Source: Niastella koreensis GR20-10 (GTDB lineage: Bacteria; Bacteroidota; Bacteroidia; Chitinophagales; Chitinophagaceae). Taken from it: a stretch of DNA of 64,000 nt. This document shows, in pieces, positions 38,069-46,968 of the stretch. Each line of letters starts with the position of its first letter. The stretch's first letter is position 1. The translations under genes were made by a program, and so were the position numbers. Under the pieces are notes generated by a model, which was given only the letters and a program-made list of their open reading frames with translations, was not told the DNA's origin and searched no databases. Location: contig NC_016609.1 in assembly GCF_000246855.1 (NCBI RefSeq), positions 3,844,001 through 3,908,000 on the forward strand, given 5' to 3'.

Positions 38069-38659
38069 TTACTTAGGCGGGTGAAACAGAAACAATATGA
38101 TTATCATATTCTTACCTACAAATATGGCTTGTAGTTTTTTAATAGCCCGGTCCTTCCGGTTATATACCAGGCTGTCCTTTACTTCTAAAATGCGGGCTAT
38201 TTCAGGGCATTGCTTTCCTTCAAAAAAGTATTCTTTTAAGATCAATTGGTCCGCAGCTGGCAGGGTTTCCAGTTTTTCTTTAACCAGGCTGTAAAATTCA
38301 GCCTGGACCATAGCTTCTTCAACAGGCGCTTCCGTGTCCGACACTTCAGACAAATCGGTTATGGCCCGGCGCCTGTTATCGCTTTTAATAAAGTTCATTT
38401 TGTTCTTACCCGCCCAATACACTCTCAGAAACAGGACTTTTACAATATGGCCAAAGTCTTCATACGCCTCCTCTTTTTCCAGAAACTTCAAAAAGACATC
38501 CGTGACTGCATCATTGGCATCATGCTCATCATCCAGGTACTTTCTGGCTACCAGGTATAATTTGGGGTACATCCATTCAAAAAACTTATTAACGATAAAC
38601 TCATTCCGGTTAATGATCCCACGGAACATGGCTTCTTCATCATTCAGAAAATCCTTCAT
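38069..38659 (-). CDS. ECF RNA polymerase sigma factor
   Basis: The product is 196 aa. The sigma-70 region 2 core lies around YLVARKYLDDEHDANDAVTDVF, and region 4 around LETLPAADQLILKEYFFEGKQCPEIARIL followed by VKDSLVYNRKDRAIKKL. It is a typical Bacteroidota ECF sigma factor, activated when the STN receptor relieves FecR inhibition. It is co-oriented with FecR (88 bp gap). The likely target is the 31670-36453 SusC/SusD pair. Confidence 0.93.
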   Translation of the reverse strand: MKDFLNDEEAMFRGIINRNEFIVNKFFEWMYPKLYLVARKYLDDEHDANDAVTDVFLKFLEKEEAYEDFGHIVKVLFLRVYWAGKNKMNFIKSDNRRRAITDLSEVSDTEAPVEEAMVQAEFYSLVKEKLETLPAADQLILKEYFFEGKQCPEIARILEVKDSLVYNRKDRAIKKLQAIFVGKNMIIILFLFHPPK

Positions 38660-39013
38660 AGCGACTGCTAATTTGATGTTGCATAAAACATTCCTCCGGC
38701 CTGTTAAAAGCCATAGGAAATAATAGTTGGAACGTACAGGTCCAAATACACCATCACGTTAAATTGGTTGGAATCGAAAGCGGGAATCTATGTAGCTATT
38801 ACATGAACAACAGGTTGACCTAAGTCCGAACGGACGCAAAGCTAATAAAAACCAGTATAAAGTGTGTACGATTTTTATGAACAGGATTGCCAACCAGATA
38901 CGACCCATTGATTAACAACGGATACAGCCTTCGCGCAAACGCAAAAAACGTCAGAAACTGACATAAGTACACTAAGTATGTGCACCGTGTTTACACCTTT
39001 GACCATTCACCAC
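38660..39013. other. 354-bp gap upstream of the sigma gene
   Basis: No gene. It holds the candidate sigma-gene promoter and palindrome at 38824-38844 and, at its right end, a CCATTCACCACTCACC stretch next to the stop of the TlpA gene at 39014. Confidence 0.45.
38824..38844 (-). promoter_or_regulatory. Candidate sigma-gene promoter with overlapping palindrome
   Basis: The minus strand reads TAGCTTTG (38837-38844, exact TAnnTTTG), followed one base later by the perfect palindrome GTCCGTTCGGAC (38824-38835). The expected transcription start falls inside the palindrome, as for a repressor operator. The ATG is about 165 bp downstream. No -33 TTTG was seen. Confidence 0.35.
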
Positions 39014-40270
39014 TCACCCTTCTTTTAAGAGCGCAGTGATGGTCTCCTCAAACTCCTGTTTGAAGGCTTCATAATATTTTCCGGTTGCCGGTCCGTCAAG
39101 GCCGGTATGGATCTTTCTGACATTTCCTTTTTTATCGATGAAAATGGTAGTGGGAAATGCTTTAATGGTTTCCAACTGAGGTAAGGTTTTCTGTGTTCGC
39201 AAACTGTCATTCACGGCCACACCGGTTACCAGGAATGGATATTGTACACCAAATCTCTTTTGAAACGGCTCCAGTGCTTTTTTCGATTCGGTAAAATCTG
39301 TAGTGCGTTCATAGGCCAGTCCGATGATCTCCAGACCATCTTTCCGATGCTGTTTATAATAGGCGCTTAAGAAAACAGTTTCATCCATACAGTTGGGGCA
39401 CCAGGAGCCCAGGATCTGTACCACCACTACCTTATTCTTATACAGCGCATCCTGAATGGAAACCGTATCGCCATTGGTGGAGAGAAAACGGAAACTGAGT
39501 CGATTTTCGCCCGGCTTTAATTTTGTTTGCTCATAACCATCCGGTAATTGTACGCGGGCATTCCTGCGGGCCGTCCAGGTTTCATGACCGGCCAATCCCG
39601 AATAATAATCAGCCCGGGTTATGGTGCTGTCATTATCCAGTTTGGCAGTAAATAAAATGGCATGGCCGCCATCAAAACCTGATAGCTGTAAACTATCACC
39701 GCCAATGATCCCTTCCAGGTACCGGTAATCGCCAGTGGGTGTTCTGAAGGTGCCAGTTACTTTACCAGTACCCGTCTGTTCAAATACACCAATAACATTT
39801 TCCGTCCTTCTCCCCTTTCCAAAAACGGCTTCCCAATTACCGGCGATGTTGTAAGCGGGTTTGGCCGGCGCAGTGTAGCGTTCACTGTTTCCATACACCG
39901 CAAAAAACGGGATCTCCTGTTTTTTATCGCCGTAACTCTTAGTGTATACTCCTTCCAGGTTGCCATCGGGCAATACCCTGGCGGCGAAACGCGCCGCAAA
40001 GAAGGGCATAACAATCCAAATGCTATCTCCTTCCCTATTTACACTATCAACCAGCAGGCGTTCGCTGCCATTGATTACATACAGCAGTTGTTTATTCTTT
40101 TCCACTGCCGTGGTAAAATTGAAAACGATCTGCTGTCCATCGGGCCGTTGCAATACCGCCCGCCAGGTACCTGTTTTCAGAAAAGGCTTTTTATCACCGG
40201 CAGTAAAGGCCGTTAACAGAATAGCCATGAGCAGCATTACGGTGAGTAAGGTGGTTATGTATTTTATCAT
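39014..40270 (-). CDS. TlpA-family thioredoxin-like protein with N-terminal beta domain
   Basis: The product is 418 aa with a signal peptide (ending near LLTAFTAG). Residues about 30-260 are a beta-rich domain of unknown role. The C-terminal TlpA-type thioredoxin fold has the redox pair Cys291/Cys294 in GSWCPNCMDE and the cis-Pro segment KAFPTTIF. It acts in the periplasm as a disulfide reductase. It follows the SusD gene by 10 bp in the same operon as SusC/SusD (40281-44910), suggesting a role in handling a disulfide- or thiol-containing cargo or in receptor assembly. Confidence 0.88.
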   Translation of the reverse strand: MIKYITTLLTVMLLMAILLTAFTAGDKKPFLKTGTWRAVLQRPDGQQIVFNFTTAVEKNKQLLYVINGSERLLVDSVNREGDSIWIVMPFFAARFAARVLPDGNLEGVYTKSYGDKKQEIPFFAVYGNSERYTAPAKPAYNIAGNWEAVFGKGRRTENVIGVFEQTGTGKVTGTFRTPTGDYRYLEGIIGGDSLQLSGFDGGHAILFTAKLDNDSTITRADYYSGLAGHETWTARRNARVQLPDGYEQTKLKPGENRLSFRFLSTNGDTVSIQDALYKNKVVVVQILGSWCPNCMDETVFLSAYYKQHRKDGLEIIGLAYERTTDFTESKKALEPFQKRFGVQYPFLVTGVAVNDSLRTQKTLPQLETIKAFPTTIFIDKKGNVRKIHTGLDGPATGKYYEAFKQEFEETITALLKEG

Positions 40271-40280
40271 AACTGGTAGT

Positions 40281-41720
40281 TTAATACTTATCGAACCATA
40301 ATTTCGTCAGCAAATTATCTGTACCCTGGTTGGTTACCGCTGCTTTATAATTATCGGCATTCAGCGTTTGTTCTGAACCGGGATAGATCAACCGTACCGG
40401 GATCTTTTTATCGAGCACACCGGCTACAGCAGGAGTCAGTTGCGGATAATCGAGGCGGCGCCATTCGGCAAATGCTTCCAGTCCCTCGCCATATAAAGCG
40501 ATCCATTTCTGTTCACCGATCGACTTTTTATAATTCGTTGCGTCATATTGTACAGCAGTCTGGCCTAAGTAATTACTAATGGCAGTTGCATCGGTAATGC
40601 CATATTGATTGAGCGAAGCGGTAATGGCTGCTTTATACAAAGCGCTGGCATCTTCAGTGGTGAAGCCCCTGGCGGCAGCTTCTGCCCGGGCAAACAACAC
40701 TTCTGAATAGCTCATGATCACGGCCGGGCTTAACGGCGCAAAGAAGTAAGAACCAGGCCGGGAAGTTTTGGCCAGTCCCAGGTTATTGGCATCGCTGGTG
40801 GTTAACCCGCTTGGCACCCCTACATAGGTAGTAACAGTTGCATCGGTGGGTTTATTGGCAAATACGGGGATGCGGGGATCGTTCAACGCAGTTAATTTAT
40901 CCAGCATGGTTTTGGCAATGCGGAACTCATCCCTGGTATCGAACCAGGCGCTGATGGGGTTCTGCTGGGGCGAGGTGCTGTAAACAAATTGCGCAGTTTC
41001 TGTATTGCTGCCGATAAGGCCGCCTGCATCGCTCAGCACTTCTGCAATGGTTTGTTTTGCTTTTTCCGGCTCCTGGTCAGCAATCCGTAATGCGATGCGT
41101 AACCGCAAGGCATTGGCAAACTTTTTCCAGCGATCGGTCTTTCCGCCATAGATCACATCGCCGGTAATGGTGTTACCCGTTGTGGTCAACGCGGCAGATG
41201 CGCTTTTCAGTTCATCCAGCAATCCAAGATACACGTCCTTCTGGGTGTCATAAGCCGGTGTAAGGCTGTTTTTAATATCACCTGCCTGTTTATAGGGAAT
41301 GTTGCCGTAGGCATCGGTGAGCAAACTGAACACCCACGACCGCAGGATTATAGCCACGCTTTTATAATTCACATTTGCCTTTTCATCGGGCAGTTTAATA
41401 ATGGTATTGAGGTTGGTAATACTTTGCGCGTAAGCAGTATTCCAAAGCGAGGTAAAACTGCTGTTGGAAAAGATATACCGGTCGGGTTCGGTGTATTGAA
41501 TTTTCGCCCAGTGCTGAATGATCAACAGGGAGGAATTGAAATTATTATCTGCACCCCAATACAGATCGGCAGTGATCTTCTGCGCGGCAGTAAGCAGGTA
41601 ATCGGGTTGCGGGTTTTCGGCAGCATTGGGATTTTTGTTTATCTCAGCCAGGTCTTTTTTACAGGATGCGGTAACTATCATCAATCCGCCAATAACTATC
41701 CAATGTATGTTTCTGATCAT
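40281..41720 (-). CDS. SusD/RagB-type lipoprotein (SusD-like_2 group)
   Basis: The product is 479 aa. The lipobox is TASC in the first 20 residues. KDLAEINKNPNAAENPQPDYLLTA and LLIIQHWAKIQYTEPDRY are typical of the SusD-like_2 group, as is the conserved SWVFSLLTDAYGNIPY segment. It pairs with the SusC encoded 10 bp upstream. The best-known members of this group accompany non-polysaccharide transporters, so the cargo may be peptide-like; this is not provable here. Confidence 0.9.
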   Translation of the reverse strand: MIRNIHWIVIGGLMIVTASCKKDLAEINKNPNAAENPQPDYLLTAAQKITADLYWGADNNFNSSLLIIQHWAKIQYTEPDRYIFSNSSFTSLWNTAYAQSITNLNTIIKLPDEKANVNYKSVAIILRSWVFSLLTDAYGNIPYKQAGDIKNSLTPAYDTQKDVYLGLLDELKSASAALTTTGNTITGDVIYGGKTDRWKKFANALRLRIALRIADQEPEKAKQTIAEVLSDAGGLIGSNTETAQFVYSTSPQQNPISAWFDTRDEFRIAKTMLDKLTALNDPRIPVFANKPTDATVTTYVGVPSGLTTSDANNLGLAKTSRPGSYFFAPLSPAVIMSYSEVLFARAEAAARGFTTEDASALYKAAITASLNQYGITDATAISNYLGQTAVQYDATNYKKSIGEQKWIALYGEGLEAFAEWRRLDYPQLTPAVAGVLDKKIPVRLIYPGSEQTLNADNYKAAVTNQGTDNLLTKLWFDKY

Positions 41721-41730
41721 GTTGCTGTAG

Positions 41731-44700
41731 TTAAAATTTGAAGTTGATGTTCAGGCCATAGCTTCTTACCGTGGGGTTGCCCAGGTCTTCCAGCCCTTGT
41801 GCATTGCTATTGGTAAATGCTGTTTCGGGATCAATATTGGGCACGTTCTTGTGAATGATCCAAAGGTTGCGGCCAACCAGCGAAACGGTAGCGCTTACAA
41901 ATTTTATCTTCCTCACCAATCTGGCGGGGATGGTATAGCCCAGTTTTACTTCGCGCAGTTTTACATAATTAGCGCTGTAAATAAATTGCTCCTCGATACT
42001 CCTTGGCGCTTTATAATACTGCGAGGCGGGAATAATGGTTGTATTGGCGCTACCGGTACTGGTCACCCCTTTCCAGATCATTCCATCATCATACACGGTT
42101 TCGCCTCCAGGTGCATTACCGCCTTTGGGCAGCGCCACGGTACCATTGGCTTTATTGTTATTGGGATAATAATAATTCAACCCACCATGTTCGGCGTCGC
42201 GGCCGGGCAGCGTCATGGCCAGTACACCGGTATAACTGCCGGTTGAATTGGAGCCGGCAAAAAGCGATCCGCCAATGCTGGCATCCACCAGGAAGGATAA
42301 GTGAAAATTGTTGTAAGAAAAACTATTGGTGATGCCGCCGATCCAGTCGGGCGTGAATTTGCCCAGGGCTTTTTTATTGGGATCGGCCTGCGGAATGCCG
42401 CTGTTGTTCACCACGATATTGCCTGCCGCATCGCGCAAATACGCATTCGCAAACAGGGTACCATAAGCTTTGTCAACCGCAGCCACCACCTGTACGCTCC
42501 GGTACGAACCCAATACATAGTTCTTCAAAAGGCCTTCATTGTCCAGCTTTACCACCCTGCTTTTATTAGCGGCATAGTTCACATCAATATCCCACTGGAA
42601 CGTTCTTTTTTTAACCGGCGTAACGCCCAACTGTACCTCAATGCCTTTGTTATTGATCTTGCCGGCATTCAACAGCTTTTGGGTATACCCGGTAGTAGCA
42701 CTTACATCCATTTTCAGGATCTGGTCTATGCTGTTGGTATTGTATAAACTTACATCCAACCTTACGCGGTTGTTCCAAAGACCAGCTTCAAAACCCAACT
42801 CGGTAGAGTTGGTGCTTTCCGATCTCAGGTTGGCATTCTGATCGGTGCCGGTGGTAGTTAATTGTGGGTTGCCATTGAATGGCGCATTAAAATTGTAGGT
42901 ATTTATCAACTGGTAAGGATCGGCATCGGCGCCCACCTTCGACCAGCCGCCCCGGATGCGGGCATAATTCAACACCGGGCTTTTAAGTTTAAATGCTTCC
43001 GTGAGTACAAAGCTGGCGTTTACGCTGGGATAATAATACGACATGTTTTGTACCGGCAGCGTGGAGGAACGGTCGTTACGTGCTGTAAGATTCACGAACG
43101 CGTAATTCCTGAACCCTACCTGCGCCGATGCAAATGCACTGATCGTTTTTAAGCGGGTATACACGTTCGAGGAAACCAACGGGTCTCTTGAATTGGCGAG
43201 CGTATATATTTTCGCTACGGCCAGCCGGGGCGCCACCTGGTCGTTCTCTTCAAAATACTTCGACCGGATATTTCCACCGGCCAGCACATCGAGGCTAAAA
43301 TCAGCATTGATGTTCCTGTTATAGCGCAGGGTGGCTTCTGTATTGTTCTCATTCACAGTAAACGCATCTTCTTCATAGGAGCCATAGGGTGTACCATTGG
43401 TGCCATAGGCAATCCTGAGCTTGCGGCGGTCGTTGTAATAATCACTGCCCGTTCTGAAACTGAAGTTCAGTCCGTCAAGGATGGCATAGTCGAGTTTTAC
43501 CGCCCCAATAAGCCGGTTGCGCCGCTGGCTTACGGTATTGTTATAAGCTACCCAAAACGGGTTGCTGTAATAACTGTTGTTCCAGTTATAGGTTCCGTTG
43601 TTGGCATCTTTATTGGTACGCAGGTCATTAACATCTACCTGGCGGCCAAACCAGGTGAACTGCAACATGGTGCTGGTGGCTCTTTTGCCCGACACCCCGG
43701 GTAAATTAGGCGCATTGTCCAGGATGTAATTGGCGTTCACGCCAATCTTTATTTTGGAGGTAACATTGAACTGGGCATTGAAGCTTACATTGTTTTTGCG
43801 GGCCTCACTGTTGGGCTCAATCCCGGTTTGTTTTTCATTACCAAAGCCAACGCGATAATTATAATTTTCGCCGGCCCCTTCCAGGGCAATGCTGTTATTT
43901 AACAACACACCTGTATTGAAAAAGTCCCGTACATTATTGGGATGCGGCACAAAGGGCGCCGGCACGCCATTGGAAAAATACTGCGAGATCAGCTGTCCAT
44001 CCATTTTGGGGCCCCAGCTTTCATCCACGTAATCATTCACGCCTTTGCTTCCGTCTACCCAACTGAATTTCCCTTCTGCGCCCTGGCCAAATACATTCTG
44101 GTATTCAGGCAGGATCAGCAGGCTCGATAAGGTGGTGTTGGAATTGACGGTAACCCCTACCCCCTGTTTCTTTTTACCGGTTTTTGTTTTTATCAGGATC
44201 ACCCCATGCGCTGCTCTCGAACCGTACAGGGCCGCCGCATTGGGACCTTTCAAAACACTGATGCTCTCGATGTCTTCCGCATTGATATCGGCTATCGCAT
44301 TGCGATAATCCCTGGAGCCGCCGGCGCCGAGTTGGGAGTTGTCTACCGGAATATCATCCACTATAAATAAAGGCTGGTTATTGCCATTGATAGAAGTTTC
44401 GCCGCGGATAATAATGCGGGAAGAACCCATATCGCCCTGGGTATTGGTAACCCGTACGCCGGCCACCTTCCCGGCAAAAGCATTTACCAGGTTCGATTCT
44501 TTGGCGTCGGAGATATCGGCTGTTTTTAATTCCTGGGTAGCATAGCCCAATGATTTTCGCTGGCGCGACACACCCAGCGCCGTTACCACTATAGCGTCCA
44601 GTGATTTATTGGAAGGGATCAATTCGATCACCAACTGGTCGGTGGCTGAATCAATATTAATTTGTTGGGTTTCATACCCCACGTAAGAAATGGTAATCAG

Positions 44701-44910
44701 TGAATTTCCTTTAACGGCAATGGAAAAGTTGCCATTGGCGTCTGTTACGCTGTAAATATTTACTGTGGCGCCCAACACGGTAACGCCGGCCAATGGGGCC
44801 CCGGTTGTTTTTGACTTAATAACGCCGTGCAGGGTTTTGGTTTGTGCAGCTACAAACAGAGGCACTACTCCCAACAGGACAAATGCAATGCATGTGACGA
44901 TCCTTATCAT
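41731..44910 (-). CDS. SusC/RagA TonB-dependent receptor
   Basis: The product is 1059 aa with a signal peptide (ending VAAQ). A carboxypeptidase-D-like domain follows (LHGVIKSKTTGAPLAGVTV, SYVGYETQ), then the plug with VVTALGVSRQRKSLGYA, IIIRGETSINGNNQPLFIVD and SISVLKGPNAAALYGSRAAHGVI, and a barrel ending INFKF. There is no STN domain, so it is not a sigma-signalling receptor. It is the first gene of a SusC-SusD-TlpA operon and has its own promoter (45052-45081). Confidence 0.93.
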   Translation of the reverse strand: MIRIVTCIAFVLLGVVPLFVAAQTKTLHGVIKSKTTGAPLAGVTVLGATVNIYSVTDANGNFSIAVKGNSLITISYVGYETQQINIDSATDQLVIELIPSNKSLDAIVVTALGVSRQRKSLGYATQELKTADISDAKESNLVNAFAGKVAGVRVTNTQGDMGSSRIIIRGETSINGNNQPLFIVDDIPVDNSQLGAGGSRDYRNAIADINAEDIESISVLKGPNAAALYGSRAAHGVILIKTKTGKKKQGVGVTVNSNTTLSSLLILPEYQNVFGQGAEGKFSWVDGSKGVNDYVDESWGPKMDGQLISQYFSNGVPAPFVPHPNNVRDFFNTGVLLNNSIALEGAGENYNYRVGFGNEKQTGIEPNSEARKNNVSFNAQFNVTSKIKIGVNANYILDNAPNLPGVSGKRATSTMLQFTWFGRQVDVNDLRTNKDANNGTYNWNNSYYSNPFWVAYNNTVSQRRNRLIGAVKLDYAILDGLNFSFRTGSDYYNDRRKLRIAYGTNGTPYGSYEEDAFTVNENNTEATLRYNRNINADFSLDVLAGGNIRSKYFEENDQVAPRLAVAKIYTLANSRDPLVSSNVYTRLKTISAFASAQVGFRNYAFVNLTARNDRSSTLPVQNMSYYYPSVNASFVLTEAFKLKSPVLNYARIRGGWSKVGADADPYQLINTYNFNAPFNGNPQLTTTGTDQNANLRSESTNSTELGFEAGLWNNRVRLDVSLYNTNSIDQILKMDVSATTGYTQKLLNAGKINNKGIEVQLGVTPVKKRTFQWDIDVNYAANKSRVVKLDNEGLLKNYVLGSYRSVQVVAAVDKAYGTLFANAYLRDAAGNIVVNNSGIPQADPNKKALGKFTPDWIGGITNSFSYNNFHLSFLVDASIGGSLFAGSNSTGSYTGVLAMTLPGRDAEHGGLNYYYPNNNKANGTVALPKGGNAPGGETVYDDGMIWKGVTSTGSANTTIIPASQYYKAPRSIEEQFIYSANYVKLREVKLGYTIPARLVRKIKFVSATVSLVGRNLWIIHKNVPNIDPETAFTNSNAQGLEDLGNPTVRSYGLNINFKF

Positions 44911-45012
44911 TATATATAATTATAGGTTAGCAGTCATATTACCTGGCAGGCAATACAAAATGGCGCTTCCATTCAGGAAGTTCTTTCAACATGCATTCAT
45001 TCAAGGGAAATA

Positions 45013-45032
45013 AACCGGGAATACCCGGTTTT
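45013..45032 (-). promoter_or_regulatory. 5'-leader hairpin of the SusC operon
   Basis: AAACCGGG-AATA-CCCGGTTT: an 8-bp perfect stem with a 4-nt loop. Given the -7 box at 45052-45059, transcription should start near 45045, so this hairpin sits about 12 nt into the mRNA. It may stabilise the 5' end. Confidence 0.45.
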
Positions 45033-45051
45033 GATGTGAGGAAGACAGCAC

Positions 45052-45081
45052 AAAGATATACTTTGTAAAAGTATTGTCAAA
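45052..45081 (-). promoter_or_regulatory. Bacteroidota-type promoter of the SusC-SusD-TlpA operon
   Basis: On the minus strand TTTG (45078-45081), 18 nt, then TATCTTTG (45052-45059): both boxes match the -33/-7 consensus exactly at standard spacing. The leader to ATG 44910 would be about 135 nt. Confidence 0.65.
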
Positions 45082-45120
45082 ATTATTCTACCTTTATAGT
45101 AGACTAAACTAACGGCAATA

Positions 45121-45150
45121 AATTAAAAAGCCACCTGATGTGCAGGTGGC
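45121..45150 (-). terminator. Rho-independent terminator of the protease/TlpA operon
   Basis: In the minus direction, GCCACCTG-CACAT-CAGGTGGC (45130-45150) forms a perfect 8-bp stem and is followed by TTTTTAATT. It lies 30 bp after the stop of the 45180-46964 gene. Confidence 0.8.
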
Positions 45151-45179
45151 CGATATAAAGGACAAGCAAGCAATCGATC

Positions 45180-46964
45180 TCAACTGGCTTTTGCCGCCAG
45201 GGCTTCATCCAGGTATTTTTTAAGGTTGTTCTTATCACTTGGACGTGGAAGGCTAATCTCTTCCCAGCGGCCCTGTTTATCAATCAGCATAAAGCGGGGG
45301 ATGCTGTTAATGCCGTACTTGCGGGCAAAGCCCTTTCCGAAATCGTCCAGCAATTGCACCCCGCCGAGTTTTTCCTTTTGAACAAGACCTAACCAGGCAT
45401 CTCTTTTTTCCAGCTTGTCGGTTGAGATCCCTACAAAGACCATATTCTCATTGTTCTTATATTCTTCTTCCACTTCCCGTAGAAAGGGGAATTCCGCCTT
45501 ACAGGGACCGCACCAGGTGGCCCACACATCGATCAACACTACTTTACCTTTGAAGTCCTTCATGGAAACCAATTTACCCGCTGTGTCTGGCAAAGAAAAA
45601 TTCCAGGCCGATTTACCAAGGTAGGCCGTATCGCCCAGGAAGTTTCCATACGCTTCTTTGTATCTTTTCTTTGCTTCCGGCGTGGTGGCATATTTTTCCA
45701 ATGGACCAAACGTAGCTTTAAACTCCCGCAGGTTATTTATCTCGGTGCTTTTTAACTGATCGTTCAGGAAAATGGCGCGGAGGGTGTCGTTGGGTATGGC
45801 TTTTATCATTACCTGTAAGCGCTCTGCGATGGTCAGCTGATCTTTTTTGCTGTCCTCTATAGTGACCAGACTAAATTTCGTGAGCAGGTCGAGATAGTCC
45901 CTGCCCTCGCCTACCTGCATGATCCTGGAAGAGGTAACTGCATTGCGCAATAAAGCATCTTTAAAATAAACAGGTACATCTCGAAACTCTTTAGGCATTC
46001 CAACATATCCTTTTGCACCTTTCACGGATGCATAAAAGAACAGTTTCATGGCGGCGAACTGGTTGTCTACCGCCATAACTGTTTTCAATAAACGGTTGAA
46101 GGTTGCATTCGGTCCAGATACCAACGACATAAAGTTTTTGATGGCCGGTTGTAATTGTTTGTAGTTTGCCGTAAATGCATCAGGATCCAGTTTACTGGCA
46201 TTCACGATTGTTCGCTCATAACCCCAGTTGGTAATAGGTTCTATCAACCCATGCCACTGTGCCAGCAGGTCGTTTTCTTTATTGGTTTTCTCCCATTGCA
46301 ATTCGTGGCTATCACCTTCAATGAACAGGCTTAAAGAATCGCCCGGTTTGGCATAGATCCGTTTGTGCCAACCCAGGTTGCCAATATAGTAAAACCCTTC
46401 TTCAGTGATGGGGATATGAAAATAGAAAGCTGGTCGCCTGGCATCGATGTTCAATGTTTGCACAGGCTGTAACTGTCCGTTCACTACTTTGCTCAATGTT
46501 AACTGACCTGCAGTCAGGCTATGTTTGAGTTCACCAGTAAGATTAAAGGAAGAAAACGGCTTCAACGTTTTTACCACTGTAACCCCGGTCATGGCCGTCT
46601 GATCGAGAACAGATGGTTTTATGGAATAGGCCTCCACGCCGCCGGCCTTAGGTTTTATCGGGTACGACATCACATTCTCCAGTTCCATTCTGCGGGTACC
46701 CTGTTTATATAATAACACCTTCATCAGGTACTCACTATCCTCTACCACCGGGAAACGCACCGTGAAACAATCCTGTGACTGGTCTTTAAATGATTGCACC
46801 ACTGCAATCGATCTGTTCGTGCTTTTCTCTACAATGGTGATCTCCGCTGTTGCCTTTTCGGTAAAAACTCCATTAATGGTAGCGTAATCACTTTGCGCAG
46901 AGAGAGATTGCAGGCCGCCAAAAAAAAGTATGAAACCGGTAATGATTGTATAAATACGTTGCAT
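45180..46964 (-). CDS. TlpA-family thioredoxin-like protein, long form
   Basis: The product is 594 aa with a signal peptide (ending SLSAQ). A beta-rich N-terminal region of about 220 residues precedes a helical middle, and the TlpA domain begins at about 450 (WNFSLPDTAGKLVSMKDFKGKVV is its entry). The redox pair is Cys485/Cys488 in WATWCGPCKAEFP; the cis-Pro loop is NSIPRFMLID. It is a periplasmic disulfide reductase. It lies 5 bp after the paralogous TlpA gene and is the last gene of the metalloprotease operon. Confidence 0.9.
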   Translation of the reverse strand: MQRIYTIITGFILFFGGLQSLSAQSDYATINGVFTEKATAEITIVEKSTNRSIAVVQSFKDQSQDCFTVRFPVVEDSEYLMKVLLYKQGTRRMELENVMSYPIKPKAGGVEAYSIKPSVLDQTAMTGVTVVKTLKPFSSFNLTGELKHSLTAGQLTLSKVVNGQLQPVQTLNIDARRPAFYFHIPITEEGFYYIGNLGWHKRIYAKPGDSLSLFIEGDSHELQWEKTNKENDLLAQWHGLIEPITNWGYERTIVNASKLDPDAFTANYKQLQPAIKNFMSLVSGPNATFNRLLKTVMAVDNQFAAMKLFFYASVKGAKGYVGMPKEFRDVPVYFKDALLRNAVTSSRIMQVGEGRDYLDLLTKFSLVTIEDSKKDQLTIAERLQVMIKAIPNDTLRAIFLNDQLKSTEINNLREFKATFGPLEKYATTPEAKKRYKEAYGNFLGDTAYLGKSAWNFSLPDTAGKLVSMKDFKGKVVLIDVWATWCGPCKAEFPFLREVEEEYKNNENMVFVGISTDKLEKRDAWLGLVQKEKLGGVQLLDDFGKGFARKYGINSIPRFMLIDKQGRWEEISLPRPSDKNNLKKYLDEALAAKAS

Positions 46965-46968
46965 GCTG

